A stretch of DNA of 64,000 bases from Magnetovibrio sp. (GCA_028281525.1 JANQJR010000064.1:35506-99505); one strand, 5' to 3'. Shown: positions 8,305-16,228, counted from the stretch's first letter. Made by a program: numbers and translations. The notes: generated from the letters alone by a model not told the origin.

Positions 8305-8704
8305 TAATTAAACCTCGAAACGGGCTTCTGAAAACATTCACGTTCACCGGTACGACTACCTAGATATCGTCCGATACATCCCGCGCAAGCATGATTGTGT
8401 GAAACATAATGACGGAATCGACGGATGTAATTGCGATTCCATAAATGGATAAACGCACATTCGCGGCATACCATCTCACAAACACCGCGCATGCTACCGA
8501 CGACAAGGTGAACTAGAACCCCAATCCACGCTTGCCACGCGGGCACAGTGTTCACGCCGCGAACAACAAAATCAAGCTTTTTTTACCCCGCTCGACGCTA
8601 AACCGCGGCGGTCCACTTTCATCGACGGTTTTGTGGCCGTGTCCTTGGCCCGAACACACCGTTTGAACGGCCCGACGCCCGTTCCTCAAACACCTCTATT
8701 GCGG
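8305..8704. promoter_or_regulatory. Upstream region of the pseB operon with palindromic site
   Basis: 400 nt without a convincing gene. It lies upstream of pseB and downstream of the flippase-like gene, so the promoter of the leftward operon should be here, although no clear -35/-10 pair can be picked. It contains the 20-bp palindrome at 8546-8565. An 83-codon frame on the minus strand ends at the pseB start but has unlike codon use and no recognisable family. Confidence 0.5.
8546..8565 (-). repeat. Palindromic site, copy 1 of 2 (operator candidate)
   Basis: Read on the minus strand: TGTTCGCGGCGTGAACACTG. The core is the inverted repeat GTTC-N7-GAAC. It matches the site at 9839-9858 at 19 of 20 positions, in the opposite orientation. 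It lies about 240 nt upstream of pseB. It resembles an operator for a dimeric regulator; the factor is unknown. Confidence 0.55.
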
Positions 8705-9703
8705 TTATCTCCCCTGCTCAAGCACACGCTCCAGTTCTTTTTCCATGATGTCCTGGTCCTGATCGAGCCCTGCCCGTGCGTAAGACGATCTGACCCACAC
8801 TATGCCTCCTATGGCGCCCGCCAGAGCCTGAGCGAAACCATAAAACAAGGACAATACGATCACATCCGCCGAAGCGATGCCCCCAGCACCCAACGCAAAT
8901 ACCATAGCCCCCTCGCGCACACCCCAACCGGCAATCGATATCGGAATTGCCGATACCAAAATAGCCGGTGGAATCAACGCCAGGCAGACCAAATACGGAA
9001 TGTCGATGCCCAGCATCATCGCCGCGCCGAATAACAAGGTTACGTCGATGAGGTGCAGACATAACGAAATAATGAGAACTTCCAGACCTCTTCCGGACTT
9101 TACGATCACGCCCCCAACAACATTGGATATGGCTGTCATCCACCGCAACGCTTTCAAGTGCTTAAGCCAATCCGGCAAATACTGAAAAAAGACGATAAAC
9201 GCCAACACGCCCAGGCCTCCCAAGACCAGCGTCATCACGCCGGTAATCATGATGCTGTCGTTGGCATAAGACATCATCAGCGGCAGCCCTGCAGCACACA
9301 CCAACACCAGGCCCGTAAAGCCAAACAACCGATCGGAAATGACAGAGTAAGCCGCAATGTCCATCGGCAGACCATGACGTTTCGCAAGCCATATGCGGAC
9401 CACGTCCCCGCCAACGGTCGAAGGCAAAAACTGATTGAAAAACAACCCAATAATGACATTTTTCGTGGCCTGGACGACCGTCAGTCTTGGATGCTTCAGG
9501 TACGCAAGCAAAAGCGTCCAGCGATAGCCGATCAGCAGCACCGAGGTTACGATAAGGAACGAAATCACGATCAAAGTGATCACCGTCACCCCGTTCAAGT
9601 GCACCATCAAGGCGTCAATTTCCACGGATTGAAACAGCCATGCCAGTAAACCTATGGAAATCGTGAATTTGATAAGAAATGTAGCTGTTTTTTTGAAAGC
9701 CAT
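8705..9703 (-). CDS. Flippase-like membrane protein (LPG synthase TM / UPF0104 family)
   Basis: 332 residues from ATG 9703. Hydrophobic throughout, with about eight membrane spans. The blocks FFNQFLPSTVGGDVVRIW and SIAGWGVREGAMVF are hallmarks of the lysylphosphatidylglycerol-synthase transmembrane or flippase-like (DUF/UPF0104) family, often encoded near glycan genes and suspected to move lipid-linked substrates. An in-frame GTG at 9814 would add 37 residues before the hydrophobic N-terminus; ATG 9703 is preferred because it puts the first span near the start. It stands alone, and the spacers on both sides carry the palindromic repeat. Confidence 0.8.
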   Translation of the reverse strand: MAFKKTATFLIKFTISIGLLAWLFQSVEIDALMVHLNGVTVITLIVISFLIVTSVLLIGYRWTLLLAYLKHPRLTVVQATKNVIIGLFFNQFLPSTVGGDVVRIWLAKRHGLPMDIAAYSVISDRLFGFTGLVLVCAAGLPLMMSYANDSIMITGVMTLVLGGLGVLAFIVFFQYLPDWLKHLKALRWMTAISNVVGGVIVKSGRGLEVLIISLCLHLIDVTLLFGAAMMLGIDIPYLVCLALIPPAILVSAIPISIAGWGVREGAMVFALGAGGIASADVIVLSLFYGFAQALAGAIGGIVWVRSSYARAGLDQDQDIMEKELERVLEQGR

Positions 9704-9838
9704 AAAATGTCCAAACCACCCCAGAAAGAGTTTGGCCGCACCAACTCTTACGAACGGCAATCGCCAATATAAGTCGCGATCTGAATCCAATCCACCCAGG
9801 ACAATCTGCGGCACGAAAAATTAAAGTGTTGACCTTCG

Positions 9839-9858
9839 TGTTCGCGCCGTGAACACTG
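9839..9858 (+). repeat. Palindromic site, copy 2 of 2 (operator candidate)
   Basis: TGTTCGCGCCGTGAACACTG on the plus strand, an imperfect palindrome (GTGTTC-N7-GAACAC). It is nearly identical to the minus-strand site at 8546-8565. It lies between the flippase-like gene and the plus-strand nonulosonic operon, so it could control either or both. Confidence 0.55.
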
Positions 9859-10081
9859 GCGGCAGTATGACTGGTGTGTCCTAAACGCAAAGCGTTTTCA
9901 CCCGGACTGCGGTAGCATGCCTAACCCTTTTAAATTGCTACATTTCTGCACCTTCACGCCCATGGCCGAGTGGTGAACCGAAAAACACAAGGGGCAAGGC
10001 CTACGAATCCAAATGCCGATCACAGCCCTTTGCAGCACTAAGGCAGCCGCCTTATTCATGCCGGGGCGCCGCGAGACACAC

Positions 10082-10121
10082 AAAGAACACCGAGACATAT
10101 TAAAGAACACCGAGGCATATA
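10082..10121 (+). repeat. 20-bp tandem duplication carrying the neuA ribosome-binding site
   Basis: Two adjacent copies of AAAGAACACCGAGRCATATW. The second copy reads GAGG instead of GAGA, which makes a Shine-Dalgarno element 6 nt before the TTG start at 10122. Each copy also contains a GAACAC half-site like those of the palindromes at 8546 and 9839, spaced 20 bp apart. Confidence 0.6.
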
Positions 10122-10844
10122 TTGACCGATTTTAAAGTCCTAGCTGTAATCGCCGCCCGAGGGGGCTCCAAGGGTATTCCAAACAAGAATATCGCTCCCC
10201 TTGGGGACAAACCCTTGCTCACCTATATGATTGAAGCCGCCCATGGCGCAAAATCATTGAGCAAAGTGATTTTGTCGACCGACAGCGAACGCATTGCGGA
10301 TATCGGGCGCACGCATGGTGTGGAAGTGCCGTTTTTGCGCCCTTCCGGCATCGCCCAAGATTTGTCCACGTTGATGGAAGTGAACCAGCACGCGGTGCGC
10401 TTTTACGAAGAACGCGGCGAGACTTTCGACGCCGTTATGTCCCTTCAACCGACAGCCCCGTTCTTGAAGAGCGCAACCATCGATAAAGCGGTAGAAATGT
10501 TGCGTGCAACGAATTGCGACAGCGTTACGAGCATTGCTCAACTCACACAGTGCCATCCCCAAATCATGAAAAAATTTGAAAATGATGGCGCAATCACCAA
10601 CTACCTAGAAATTCCGCCTGGCGAATTGGCAAGCAGCCGTCAGGAACGCAAACCTGTATACTTTCTCACCGGTAGTTTTTATCTAAGGCCAACGGAACTG
10701 TTGATGGCACACGAAGGATCTGGTCACGCACTTGGAAGGGATTCCCGTGCATGCTTGCTGGACGAGATCGAAGCCACCGACATCAACACCCTCTTGGATT
10801 TCACCATCGCTGAGTGCCTGTTGGACAGAGGACTTGTTTCATGA
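10122..10844 (+). CDS. neuA: NeuA-type acylneuraminate cytidylyltransferase
   Basis: 240 residues. VIAARGGSKGIPNKNIAPLG is the intact CTP-binding loop of CMP-nonulosonic acid synthetases, followed by LSTDSERIADI, LQPTAPF and a late DIEATDIN-type metal-binding element (DEIEATDIN). It activates a nonulosonic acid as its CMP derivative. The start is TTG 10122, with GAGG 6 nt upstream. Its stop overlaps the ATG of the radical SAM gene (ATGA). Which of the two synthase products in the window it uses cannot be told from sequence. Confidence 0.85.
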   Translation: MTDFKVLAVIAARGGSKGIPNKNIAPLGDKPLLTYMIEAAHGAKSLSKVILSTDSERIADIGRTHGVEVPFLRPSGIAQDLSTLMEVNQHAVRFYEERGETFDAVMSLQPTAPFLKSATIDKAVEMLRATNCDSVTSIAQLTQCHPQIMKKFENDGAITNYLEIPPGELASSRQERKPVYFLTGSFYLRPTELLMAHEGSGHALGRDSRACLLDEIEATDINTLLDFTIAECLLDRGLVS

Positions 10845-12235
10845 GAATCCTGTTTGTAAATGCCCGCAATGACGACGAACACACGAGTCACTCCCGGAAC
10901 GGGATGTACGTTCCTTTGGGCATCTTGTCCGTTGTAACATATGCCCAACAGGAATTTGGGGACCGGATCGACAAGATCGAGGTGATTGACGAGGACGTTT
11001 CGGTTCTTGACCCGCAAGTTTTTGCACGCTTCGACCTTGTCGGATTTTACGCAACCACGTTCAATTATCTGCGAACCTGCGAATATGCCGCCAGCGCCAA
11101 ATCCACTGGCGCAACGACCGTTTTGGGCGGTCCACACGGCACTGTTCTCACGCGCCAAATCCTCACCAACAAATCGGCATTTGACTACGTTATCCGCGAA
11201 GAAGCCGAAATTCCCTTTGCGAAACTTTTGGGCCATCTCCTGGGCGACGATGTGCCGAAAGAGTCCATCCCCAGCCTTGGTTATCGCGATGCGGACGGTT
11301 CCGTACACGTTAGCCCGGTGACGCACATTAACGATCTCACCACCTTGCCGATTATTTCGCGCGAATACGTACCTATGGACCGTTACGTGGAGAACTATCA
11401 CTCCATCTACGGGGACCGCGCAGACTTGGTTCAAGGATCCATCTTCTCTTCCAAGGGCTGTAACTGGCGCGATGTCACCGACGGCGGCTGTGTGTTCTGC
11501 GCCCGCCTGGAAGAAGGTATGCGCTTTCGCCCCATTGAACAGATTTGGCAGGAAATCCGCAGCCTAAAAGAAAATTATGGCGTGAATTCGATCTGGGATA
11601 TCTCCGACGATAACTTGAACGCCCCGGAATGGTTCAAGCAGTTTGTCGATGAGCGGCCGGACGATCTGGATGACGTTAACTTTTTCATCTACAGCCGGGT
11701 CGGCACCGTACGTAAGGACTTGATCCCCTACTTCAGGAAATTGAACGTCGAAGAGGTCTTCGTCGGTGCGGAAAGCGGTGACAACACGGTCCTGAAGCGC
11801 TCCTTCAAAGGCCAATCGGTCAGCACCATTCGCCGGGCGACGTCCTTGTTGCGCGATAACGATATTCGCTTCTTCCCCAGCTTCATCTTGGGTCTGCCGG
11901 GCGAAAGCAAGCAAAGCTTGGAAAACACTTACGATCTGTGTAAGGAAATTGCCGACTTAGGCGGGGCCAACCGCCTGGGCGTCACCATCTTGCAACCCAT
12001 CCCGGGGTGTTCCGCTTATAATCAAACCGTTGCCAAAAGCCGCGAAGAAGGCATCAATCTCGATGATTTGGACGAAGTCGAGATGCCATACTTCGAGCGC
12101 GCCTGGGCAAGGAACTTCACTGAAGTCGATTACGACACCCTTTGTGAATACAAAGAGAAAATTGATGCCGTGGTCGGCCAAACGATGAAGGTATTTGGTG
12201 GGCGTACGGAAACGGAAAAACGAAAAACGGCTTGA
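10841..12235 (+). CDS. B12-binding radical SAM protein with widened cysteine motif
   Basis: 464 residues from ATG 10841. The N-terminal third is a cobalamin-binding-like Rossmann domain (VPLGILSVVTYA, LVGFYATTFN, TVLGGPHGT). The radical SAM motif is SKGCNWRDVTDGGCVFC, with cysteines C207, C217 and C220, that is CX9CX2C in place of the usual CX3CX2C. AESGDNTVLKR and FILGLPGES follow as in other B12-type enzymes. Such proteins do C-methylations and other radical steps; here modification of a sugar is inferred from context. It is translationally coupled to neuA. Confidence 0.85.
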   Translation: MRILFVNARNDDEHTSHSRNGMYVPLGILSVVTYAQQEFGDRIDKIEVIDEDVSVLDPQVFARFDLVGFYATTFNYLRTCEYAASAKSTGATTVLGGPHGTVLTRQILTNKSAFDYVIREEAEIPFAKLLGHLLGDDVPKESIPSLGYRDADGSVHVSPVTHINDLTTLPIISREYVPMDRYVENYHSIYGDRADLVQGSIFSSKGCNWRDVTDGGCVFCARLEEGMRFRPIEQIWQEIRSLKENYGVNSIWDISDDNLNAPEWFKQFVDERPDDLDDVNFFIYSRVGTVRKDLIPYFRKLNVEEVFVGAESGDNTVLKRSFKGQSVSTIRRATSLLRDNDIRFFPSFILGLPGESKQSLENTYDLCKEIADLGGANRLGVTILQPIPGCSAYNQTVAKSREEGINLDDLDEVEMPYFERAWARNFTEVDYDTLCEYKEKIDAVVGQTMKVFGGRTETEKRKTA

Positions 12236-12282
12236 TGTCGTCCGGTCGGTTTCACAAAATCACAGCGATTCTCCGAACGAGC

Positions 12283-12306
12283 GCTCTGCTGCGAAAAGCA
12301 CAGAGC
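12283..12306 (+). other. RNA hairpin between radical SAM and oxidoreductase genes
   Basis: GCTCTGCTGC, a GAAAA loop, then GCACAGAGC can form a 9-bp stem with one bulged C. It sits in the 109-nt spacer, 38 nt before the next start. No T-tract follows, so it is not a standard intrinsic terminator; an attenuator or processing site is possible. Confidence 0.4.
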
Positions 12307-12344
12307 TAGATAGCCGTTACCTCATCTCTCGCGTGGACGCACAT

Positions 12345-13427
12345 ATGGAAACGCCCATTAAATTCGCATTTCTCGGTTGCGGTCGGGTCACCAACCATTA
12401 CCTGGATATATTTTCTAAAGGCATCGAGGGCGCAGTCATTTCCGGATGTTGCGACATCATCCCGCAAAAAGCCCAAACCGCCGTCCAGCGCGCAAACGGT
12501 GACGCACAAGCCTACGCGACCTTAGAAGAGATGGTCAGCGGCTGCGATCCCGATGTGGTATGCATCCTGACCGAAAGCGGCAAGCATTACGAACACGCCA
12601 GCGCAGCCCTGGATCTTGGCCGTCATGTGATCATTGAAAAGCCTGTCACCTTGCTGCCGGACCAAGCTTACGAACTCGCGGACAAGGCTGAAAAAAATGG
12701 TTTAATGGCCACTGTGGTGATGCAAAACCGCTTAAATCCCGCAATCGAGAAATTACAAGAAGCCGTAACGGCGGGGCGTCTGGGCAAGATCATCACCGCG
12801 ACGATCCGTTTACGGTGGTGCCGGATGCAGGAGTATTATGAAGATGGTTGGCACGGCACCTGGGCTATGGACGGCGGCGTGATCAATCAACAAGCCATTC
12901 ATCATGTCGATGCCCTCAATTGGATTTGCGGCCCAATCGACGGCGTCAGTTCCGTCATCACCAACAGGTTGATGAATTTGGAAGCGGAAGATACGCTCGC
13001 GGCAACCGTGACTTTTGAAAACGGCGCTCTGGGCACAATCGAAGCCACAACCGCAGCCCGCCCCCGCGATATCGAAGCCTCTTTGTCTGTCGTGGGTGAA
13101 AAAGGCATGGTCGTCGTCGGCGGCATCGCACTGAACAAAATTGACGTATGGGAATTCGTCAATCCCCTACCCGGCGACGATGATGTGGCGGCAGAATGCT
13201 CCCAAGATGTTCCCAACGGCTATGGCCTCAGTCACATTCCATATCTGAACGAAGTCACACGACGTATCAACGAAAAAGACAGAACGCCTATTTTGTGCCC
13301 TCGTGACGGTGTTAAAGCCTTGGAAGTCGTGCATGCCCTTTACGCCAGTGCAGAACAAAAATCCTGGGTCCATATGGCGGATTCGCCACGTTCTGGCCGT
13401 CTCGGAATCCGCCAGCCCTCCCCTTAA
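12345..13427 (+). CDS. Gfo/Idh/MocA-family sugar oxidoreductase
   Basis: 360 residues from ATG 12345. FAFLGCGRVTNHYLD is the NAD(P)-binding start, VIIEKPVTL the conserved EKP motif, and GGVINQQAIHHVDALNWICG the catalytic histidine block. The family oxidises or reduces hydroxyl or keto groups of (nucleotide) sugars. The 50 codons upstream in frame are not protein-like and overlap the preceding gene, so the internal ATG was chosen although its ribosome-binding site is weak. It is followed after 5 nt by the SAF-domain gene. Confidence 0.85.
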   Translation: METPIKFAFLGCGRVTNHYLDIFSKGIEGAVISGCCDIIPQKAQTAVQRANGDAQAYATLEEMVSGCDPDVVCILTESGKHYEHASAALDLGRHVIIEKPVTLLPDQAYELADKAEKNGLMATVVMQNRLNPAIEKLQEAVTAGRLGKIITATIRLRWCRMQEYYEDGWHGTWAMDGGVINQQAIHHVDALNWICGPIDGVSSVITNRLMNLEAEDTLAATVTFENGALGTIEATTAARPRDIEASLSVVGEKGMVVVGGIALNKIDVWEFVNPLPGDDDVAAECSQDVPNGYGLSHIPYLNEVTRRINEKDRTPILCPRDGVKALEVVHALYASAEQKSWVHMADSPRSGRLGIRQPSP

Positions 13428-13432
13428 CGACC

Positions 13433-13924
13433 ATGACGATTGCCGGATCTCCGACTTATATTCTTGCGTGCTCGGAAATGGACACGGAATACTATCCCCA
13501 AACGCCGTGGGGCACGGATTGGCATGAAGTATTCTCTGCGCCGCTCGATGAATTGCTCGCACGATACGACATCGTGGTGCCCGCCCCGGCGGTTCTCACC
13601 GGCCACATAAAACTGCCGAAAACTCAGATTTTTGCGGTTGTCTGCGATTGCCATACCATGCTCGCCAAGCTTGACCGCTTGCACACATCACACCTGATTT
13701 TCGCGCCGAGCGCGCTCGACATTCTAGAAGCACACCGCAAATCCCGCCGGACGCTATCGAGCAACTGCTTTCTGCGCAAAGGCGAGATTTTATCCGACGA
13801 AGCACTTTGCGAAGAAACGACGGGCACCGGCGTCAACGTTAAGTACCGCGACGTTTTGGTTGGCCGCGTTATCGCGCATGACATTGAACCAAACAGTCCC
13901 ATCGACTTTGGAAGCGTCATATGA
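13433..13924 (+). CDS. Stand-alone SAF (NeuB C-terminal) domain protein
   Basis: 163 residues. From about residue 105 the sequence follows the SAF/antifreeze-like domain at the C-terminus of NeuB enzymes: RRTL, RKGEIL at 115-120, then GTGVNVKYRDVLVGRV and IEPNSPIDFGSV. The N-terminal 100 residues contain short alpha/beta elements but no TIM barrel, and no family is recognised. In NeuB the SAF domain closes the partner subunit's active site, so this protein could act in trans on a NeuB or bind a nonulosonic acid; both are inference. It overlaps the next gene by ATGA. Confidence 0.7.
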   Translation: MTIAGSPTYILACSEMDTEYYPQTPWGTDWHEVFSAPLDELLARYDIVVPAPAVLTGHIKLPKTQIFAVVCDCHTMLAKLDRLHTSHLIFAPSALDILEAHRKSRRTLSSNCFLRKGEILSDEALCEETTGTGVNVKYRDVLVGRVIAHDIEPNSPIDFGSVI

Positions 13925-14598
13925 TCAGCGTTGTGATCAGGGCTTACAACGAAGAAAAGTGGTTGGACCGGTGCTTACGTGCGGTCAAACATCAGCGTCT
14001 CCCCATCGAGGACATCATTGTCGTCGACAATGAATCGCAAGACAAATCGCGCGAAATCGCTCAACACCACGGCACCACGTTATTGTCCATATCCCGGGCG
14101 GACTTTACATTCGGACGCGCCCTGAACCTCGGCATCGAGGCGGCTAAGGGCGAGGTCGTCCTCATCTTGTCCGCCCACTGCATCCCCGTGGATGAACTAT
14201 GGTCCAGTTATCTGGCGTTACATCTCAATGGCTACGGCGGCGACAGCATTTGCGGCGTCTACGGACGTCAAGAGCCGTTGCCCGAAACCAGCGACATGGA
14301 CGCCCGCGACCTATACACGACGTTCCGCGAAGAACGGCACAATCAGTCCCAGGATTATTTTTTCCACAACGCAAACTCAGCCATCCGCAAGTCACTGTGG
14401 CAAAAGTATCCGTTTGATGAAAAAATCCGAGGCGTCGAAGATCGGGCGTGGGGCAAACTGTTAATTCAGAAAGGCTATCAAATTACCTACGAACCGATGG
14501 CACGGGTTTATCATCACCACGGAATTCATCAAAATCGTGATGCCCCCCGCGCCAAACGGGTCGCCGATTCAATTCGTTATATTCGCGATCATTTGTAA
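13921..14598 (+). CDS. Family 2 glycosyltransferase
   Basis: 225 residues. VVIRAYNEEKWLDRCL and IIVVDNESQDKS are the GT-A nucleotide-binding elements of GT2 enzymes. The usual DXD position reads LSAHCIP, a variant known among some GT2 rhamnosyl-type transferases. The C-terminal half has GVEDRAWGK, matching the catalytic ED-x-W block. No membrane span, so it is likely cytoplasmic. It overlaps the SAF gene by 4 nt, which suggests joint translation. Confidence 0.85.
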   Translation: MISVVIRAYNEEKWLDRCLRAVKHQRLPIEDIIVVDNESQDKSREIAQHHGTTLLSISRADFTFGRALNLGIEAAKGEVVLILSAHCIPVDELWSSYLALHLNGYGGDSICGVYGRQEPLPETSDMDARDLYTTFREERHNQSQDYFFHNANSAIRKSLWQKYPFDEKIRGVEDRAWGKLLIQKGYQITYEPMARVYHHHGIHQNRDAPRAKRVADSIRYIRDHL

Positions 14599-14612
14599 AA
14601 GCTGGGCGGACC

Positions 14613-15296
14613 ATGACGCAAGACGAACCTGTGAAAGTCCTATCTCTGATCCCCGTCCACAATGACGAAAAGCGGCGTTTCGTCCTCGATCCGATTGCCG
14701 GAAAATCGGCACTGCAACGCACCATCGACTTTGCCCGCGATATTGAACGGATCAACAACGTCGATGCACGAGTTTGCCTGGTGTCGAGCGATCCCGCCGT
14801 GATCGACGCCTGCGCGGACGAGCCGAACATTCTGATTCCCAAGCGTACCAAGGATGACCTCAGGGAAGCCATCAAAGACAGCCTGCTCACCGCCGAAGAA
14901 ATGCTCGACACGCGTTTCGATTATGTCTTCGTTCTCGAACCCACCAATCCGTTCCGCCCCGACGGCCTAGCGGCGGAAGTGCTCGACATGCTACGTAATG
15001 ACAGCAACCTCGATAGTGTGGTCTGCGCGGAACGCACCCACGGCCGTGTGTGGGGTGGAGACAACTTTGTCGAACCGCTGAATGAGCAACTCTCCAAGAA
15101 CGGCGAACCGCCCAATTTCTTCTTCGAAATGCTTGGCCTTCTGGCAGCCAGCCGCCGCCACATCGTTGTGAGCGGGCATCGCGTTGGCAATCACGTTGGC
15201 TTAGTGGTGCTGAATCATAAATGGCGCTTTATTGACCTGCAAGATGACGACTCTTTCCGTTTAGCCGAGCTTCTTGCGCCAACTTTTGTAAATTGA
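14613..15296 (+). CDS. Degenerate NeuA-like cytidylyltransferase
   Basis: 227 residues. The fold elements of an acylneuraminate cytidylyltransferase are visible (ALQRTIDFARD, CLVSSDPAVID, FVLEPTNPFRPD, DLQDDDSFRLAE). The N-terminal loop, normally ARGGSKxxxxK, reads LIPVHNDEKRR, so the glycine-rich CTP grip is missing. It may be inactive, use another nucleotide, or serve as a partner subunit. The ATG at 14613 has GGGCGGA upstream. It sits between a GT2 gene and the 2-oxoglutarate oxygenase gene. Confidence 0.65.
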   Translation: MTQDEPVKVLSLIPVHNDEKRRFVLDPIAGKSALQRTIDFARDIERINNVDARVCLVSSDPAVIDACADEPNILIPKRTKDDLREAIKDSLLTAEEMLDTRFDYVFVLEPTNPFRPDGLAAEVLDMLRNDSNLDSVVCAERTHGRVWGGDNFVEPLNEQLSKNGEPPNFFFEMLGLLAASRRHIVVSGHRVGNHVGLVVLNHKWRFIDLQDDDSFRLAELLAPTFVN

Positions 15297-15334
15297 ACCC
15301 AGATAAAGCCCTATCCGAATAAGGATACAGTAAA

Positions 15335-16174
15335 ATGTCGAACCACCGTGATTTGGAAATTTCCGATGTCCTATTCTCCAACAAAGAGAAGGTGCTTCTC
15401 GAGGGCGATTATACCTGTGGCTTCATTGACGATTTCTTGCCGGATGACGTCTACCGGAGCCTGCTTGAGACGTTTCCGCAACCCGAGGAAATGCAACAGG
15501 ACGCTGGGAGCTATTATAGCCAGACGTTGGGTAAATTGTCGTCGCCCCAGAACTTCCAGGCATTTCTCGACAAACATCCGCAGTGGCAGAAATTTATGGA
15601 ACTGTTGCAAAGCGATGCGTTCGCCCAGGACGTTCAGGTCACACTGCAACCCGCCATCCAGGCTTCATTTGGAAATAAAGCCGTTCGAAAAAAATGGGCC
15701 AACATTAAAAAGTACATGAGCAATAAACTGGCGTGGTACTGGAAGCGCCTGTGGTTTTACCCGACGTTCGGCACCATGATCATGACCCGTTTGAACCGGG
15801 GTTACGAGGTTGAAACCCACATCGATTCCCGGCGTAAGCTGGTAAGCATGATTCTCTACTTCCGCCCCGCAGACTGGCAAGACGACTGGGGTGGAAACAC
15901 CGTTTTTTATAAGTTGAAGGATGACGAAAAAAGAGACAAATGGGTCGAACGGAACGCGGGTAACGACTACGCCAGCCATATTACGTCCGACCAGCAAGTG
16001 GAGTTCGATGAGGACTTCGAAGAACTGGTCTCCGTCGATTATAAAGCCAACCGTTTGGCCTTCTTCGTAATGAACGAAATGTCATATCACCGCGTCAAAC
16101 CTGTGCTGTGCCCAGAAGGTGCCAGCCGCTGCGTCGCCGTCATCAACATTCGCGCAGGTTATGAAGCCGGTTAA
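15335..16174 (+). CDS. 2-Oxoglutarate/Fe(II)-dependent oxygenase
   Basis: 279 residues. The C-terminal half holds the iron-binding facial triad, THIDSRRK with H162 and D164, and YHRVKP with H252, plus the 2-oxoglutarate-binding R265 in SRCVAVINIR. This matches prolyl-4-hydroxylase-like oxygenases. Substrate unknown; hydroxylation of a sugar precursor or glycan is inferred from its location. AAGGA-like bases precede the ATG at 15335. It has no signal peptide. Confidence 0.8.
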   Translation: MSNHRDLEISDVLFSNKEKVLLEGDYTCGFIDDFLPDDVYRSLLETFPQPEEMQQDAGSYYSQTLGKLSSPQNFQAFLDKHPQWQKFMELLQSDAFAQDVQVTLQPAIQASFGNKAVRKKWANIKKYMSNKLAWYWKRLWFYPTFGTMIMTRLNRGYEVETHIDSRRKLVSMILYFRPADWQDDWGGNTVFYKLKDDEKRDKWVERNAGNDYASHITSDQQVEFDEDFEELVSVDYKANRLAFFVMNEMSYHRVKPVLCPEGASRCVAVINIRAGYEAG

Positions 16175-16228
16175 ACCGACTGTACGGCGCCTTGCCGCTC
16201 AACTCCATGGTATAGATGATAAACTTTC

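Larger units (their letters stand above)
9704..10121. promoter_or_regulatory. Divergent region between flippase-like gene and neuA operon
   Basis: 418 nt between two divergent genes (about 300 nt if the longer GTG start is used). It should hold promoters for both directions. It contains the palindrome at 9839-9858, a weak 6-bp hairpin at 10039-10054 and a 20-bp tandem duplication directly before the neuA start. No convincing coding frame is seen. Confidence 0.5.

Noticed and set aside
8304..8555. 83-codon minus-strand frame whose stop overlaps the pseB start
   Set aside because: The TAATG junction looks like coupling, but the composition (many Cys, Arg and His), poor codon use, and the operator-like palindrome at its start argue against a gene.
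8546..8565. Reading the palindrome as a LexA (SOS) box
   Set aside because: Alphaproteobacterial LexA boxes are direct repeats (GTTC-N7-GTTC), whereas this is an inverted repeat; the neighbours are not repair genes.
9158..9649. Plus-strand frame of 163 codons
   Set aside because: Antisense to the flippase-like gene; the Gln/His/Arg-rich composition is what antisense of membrane-protein codons gives.
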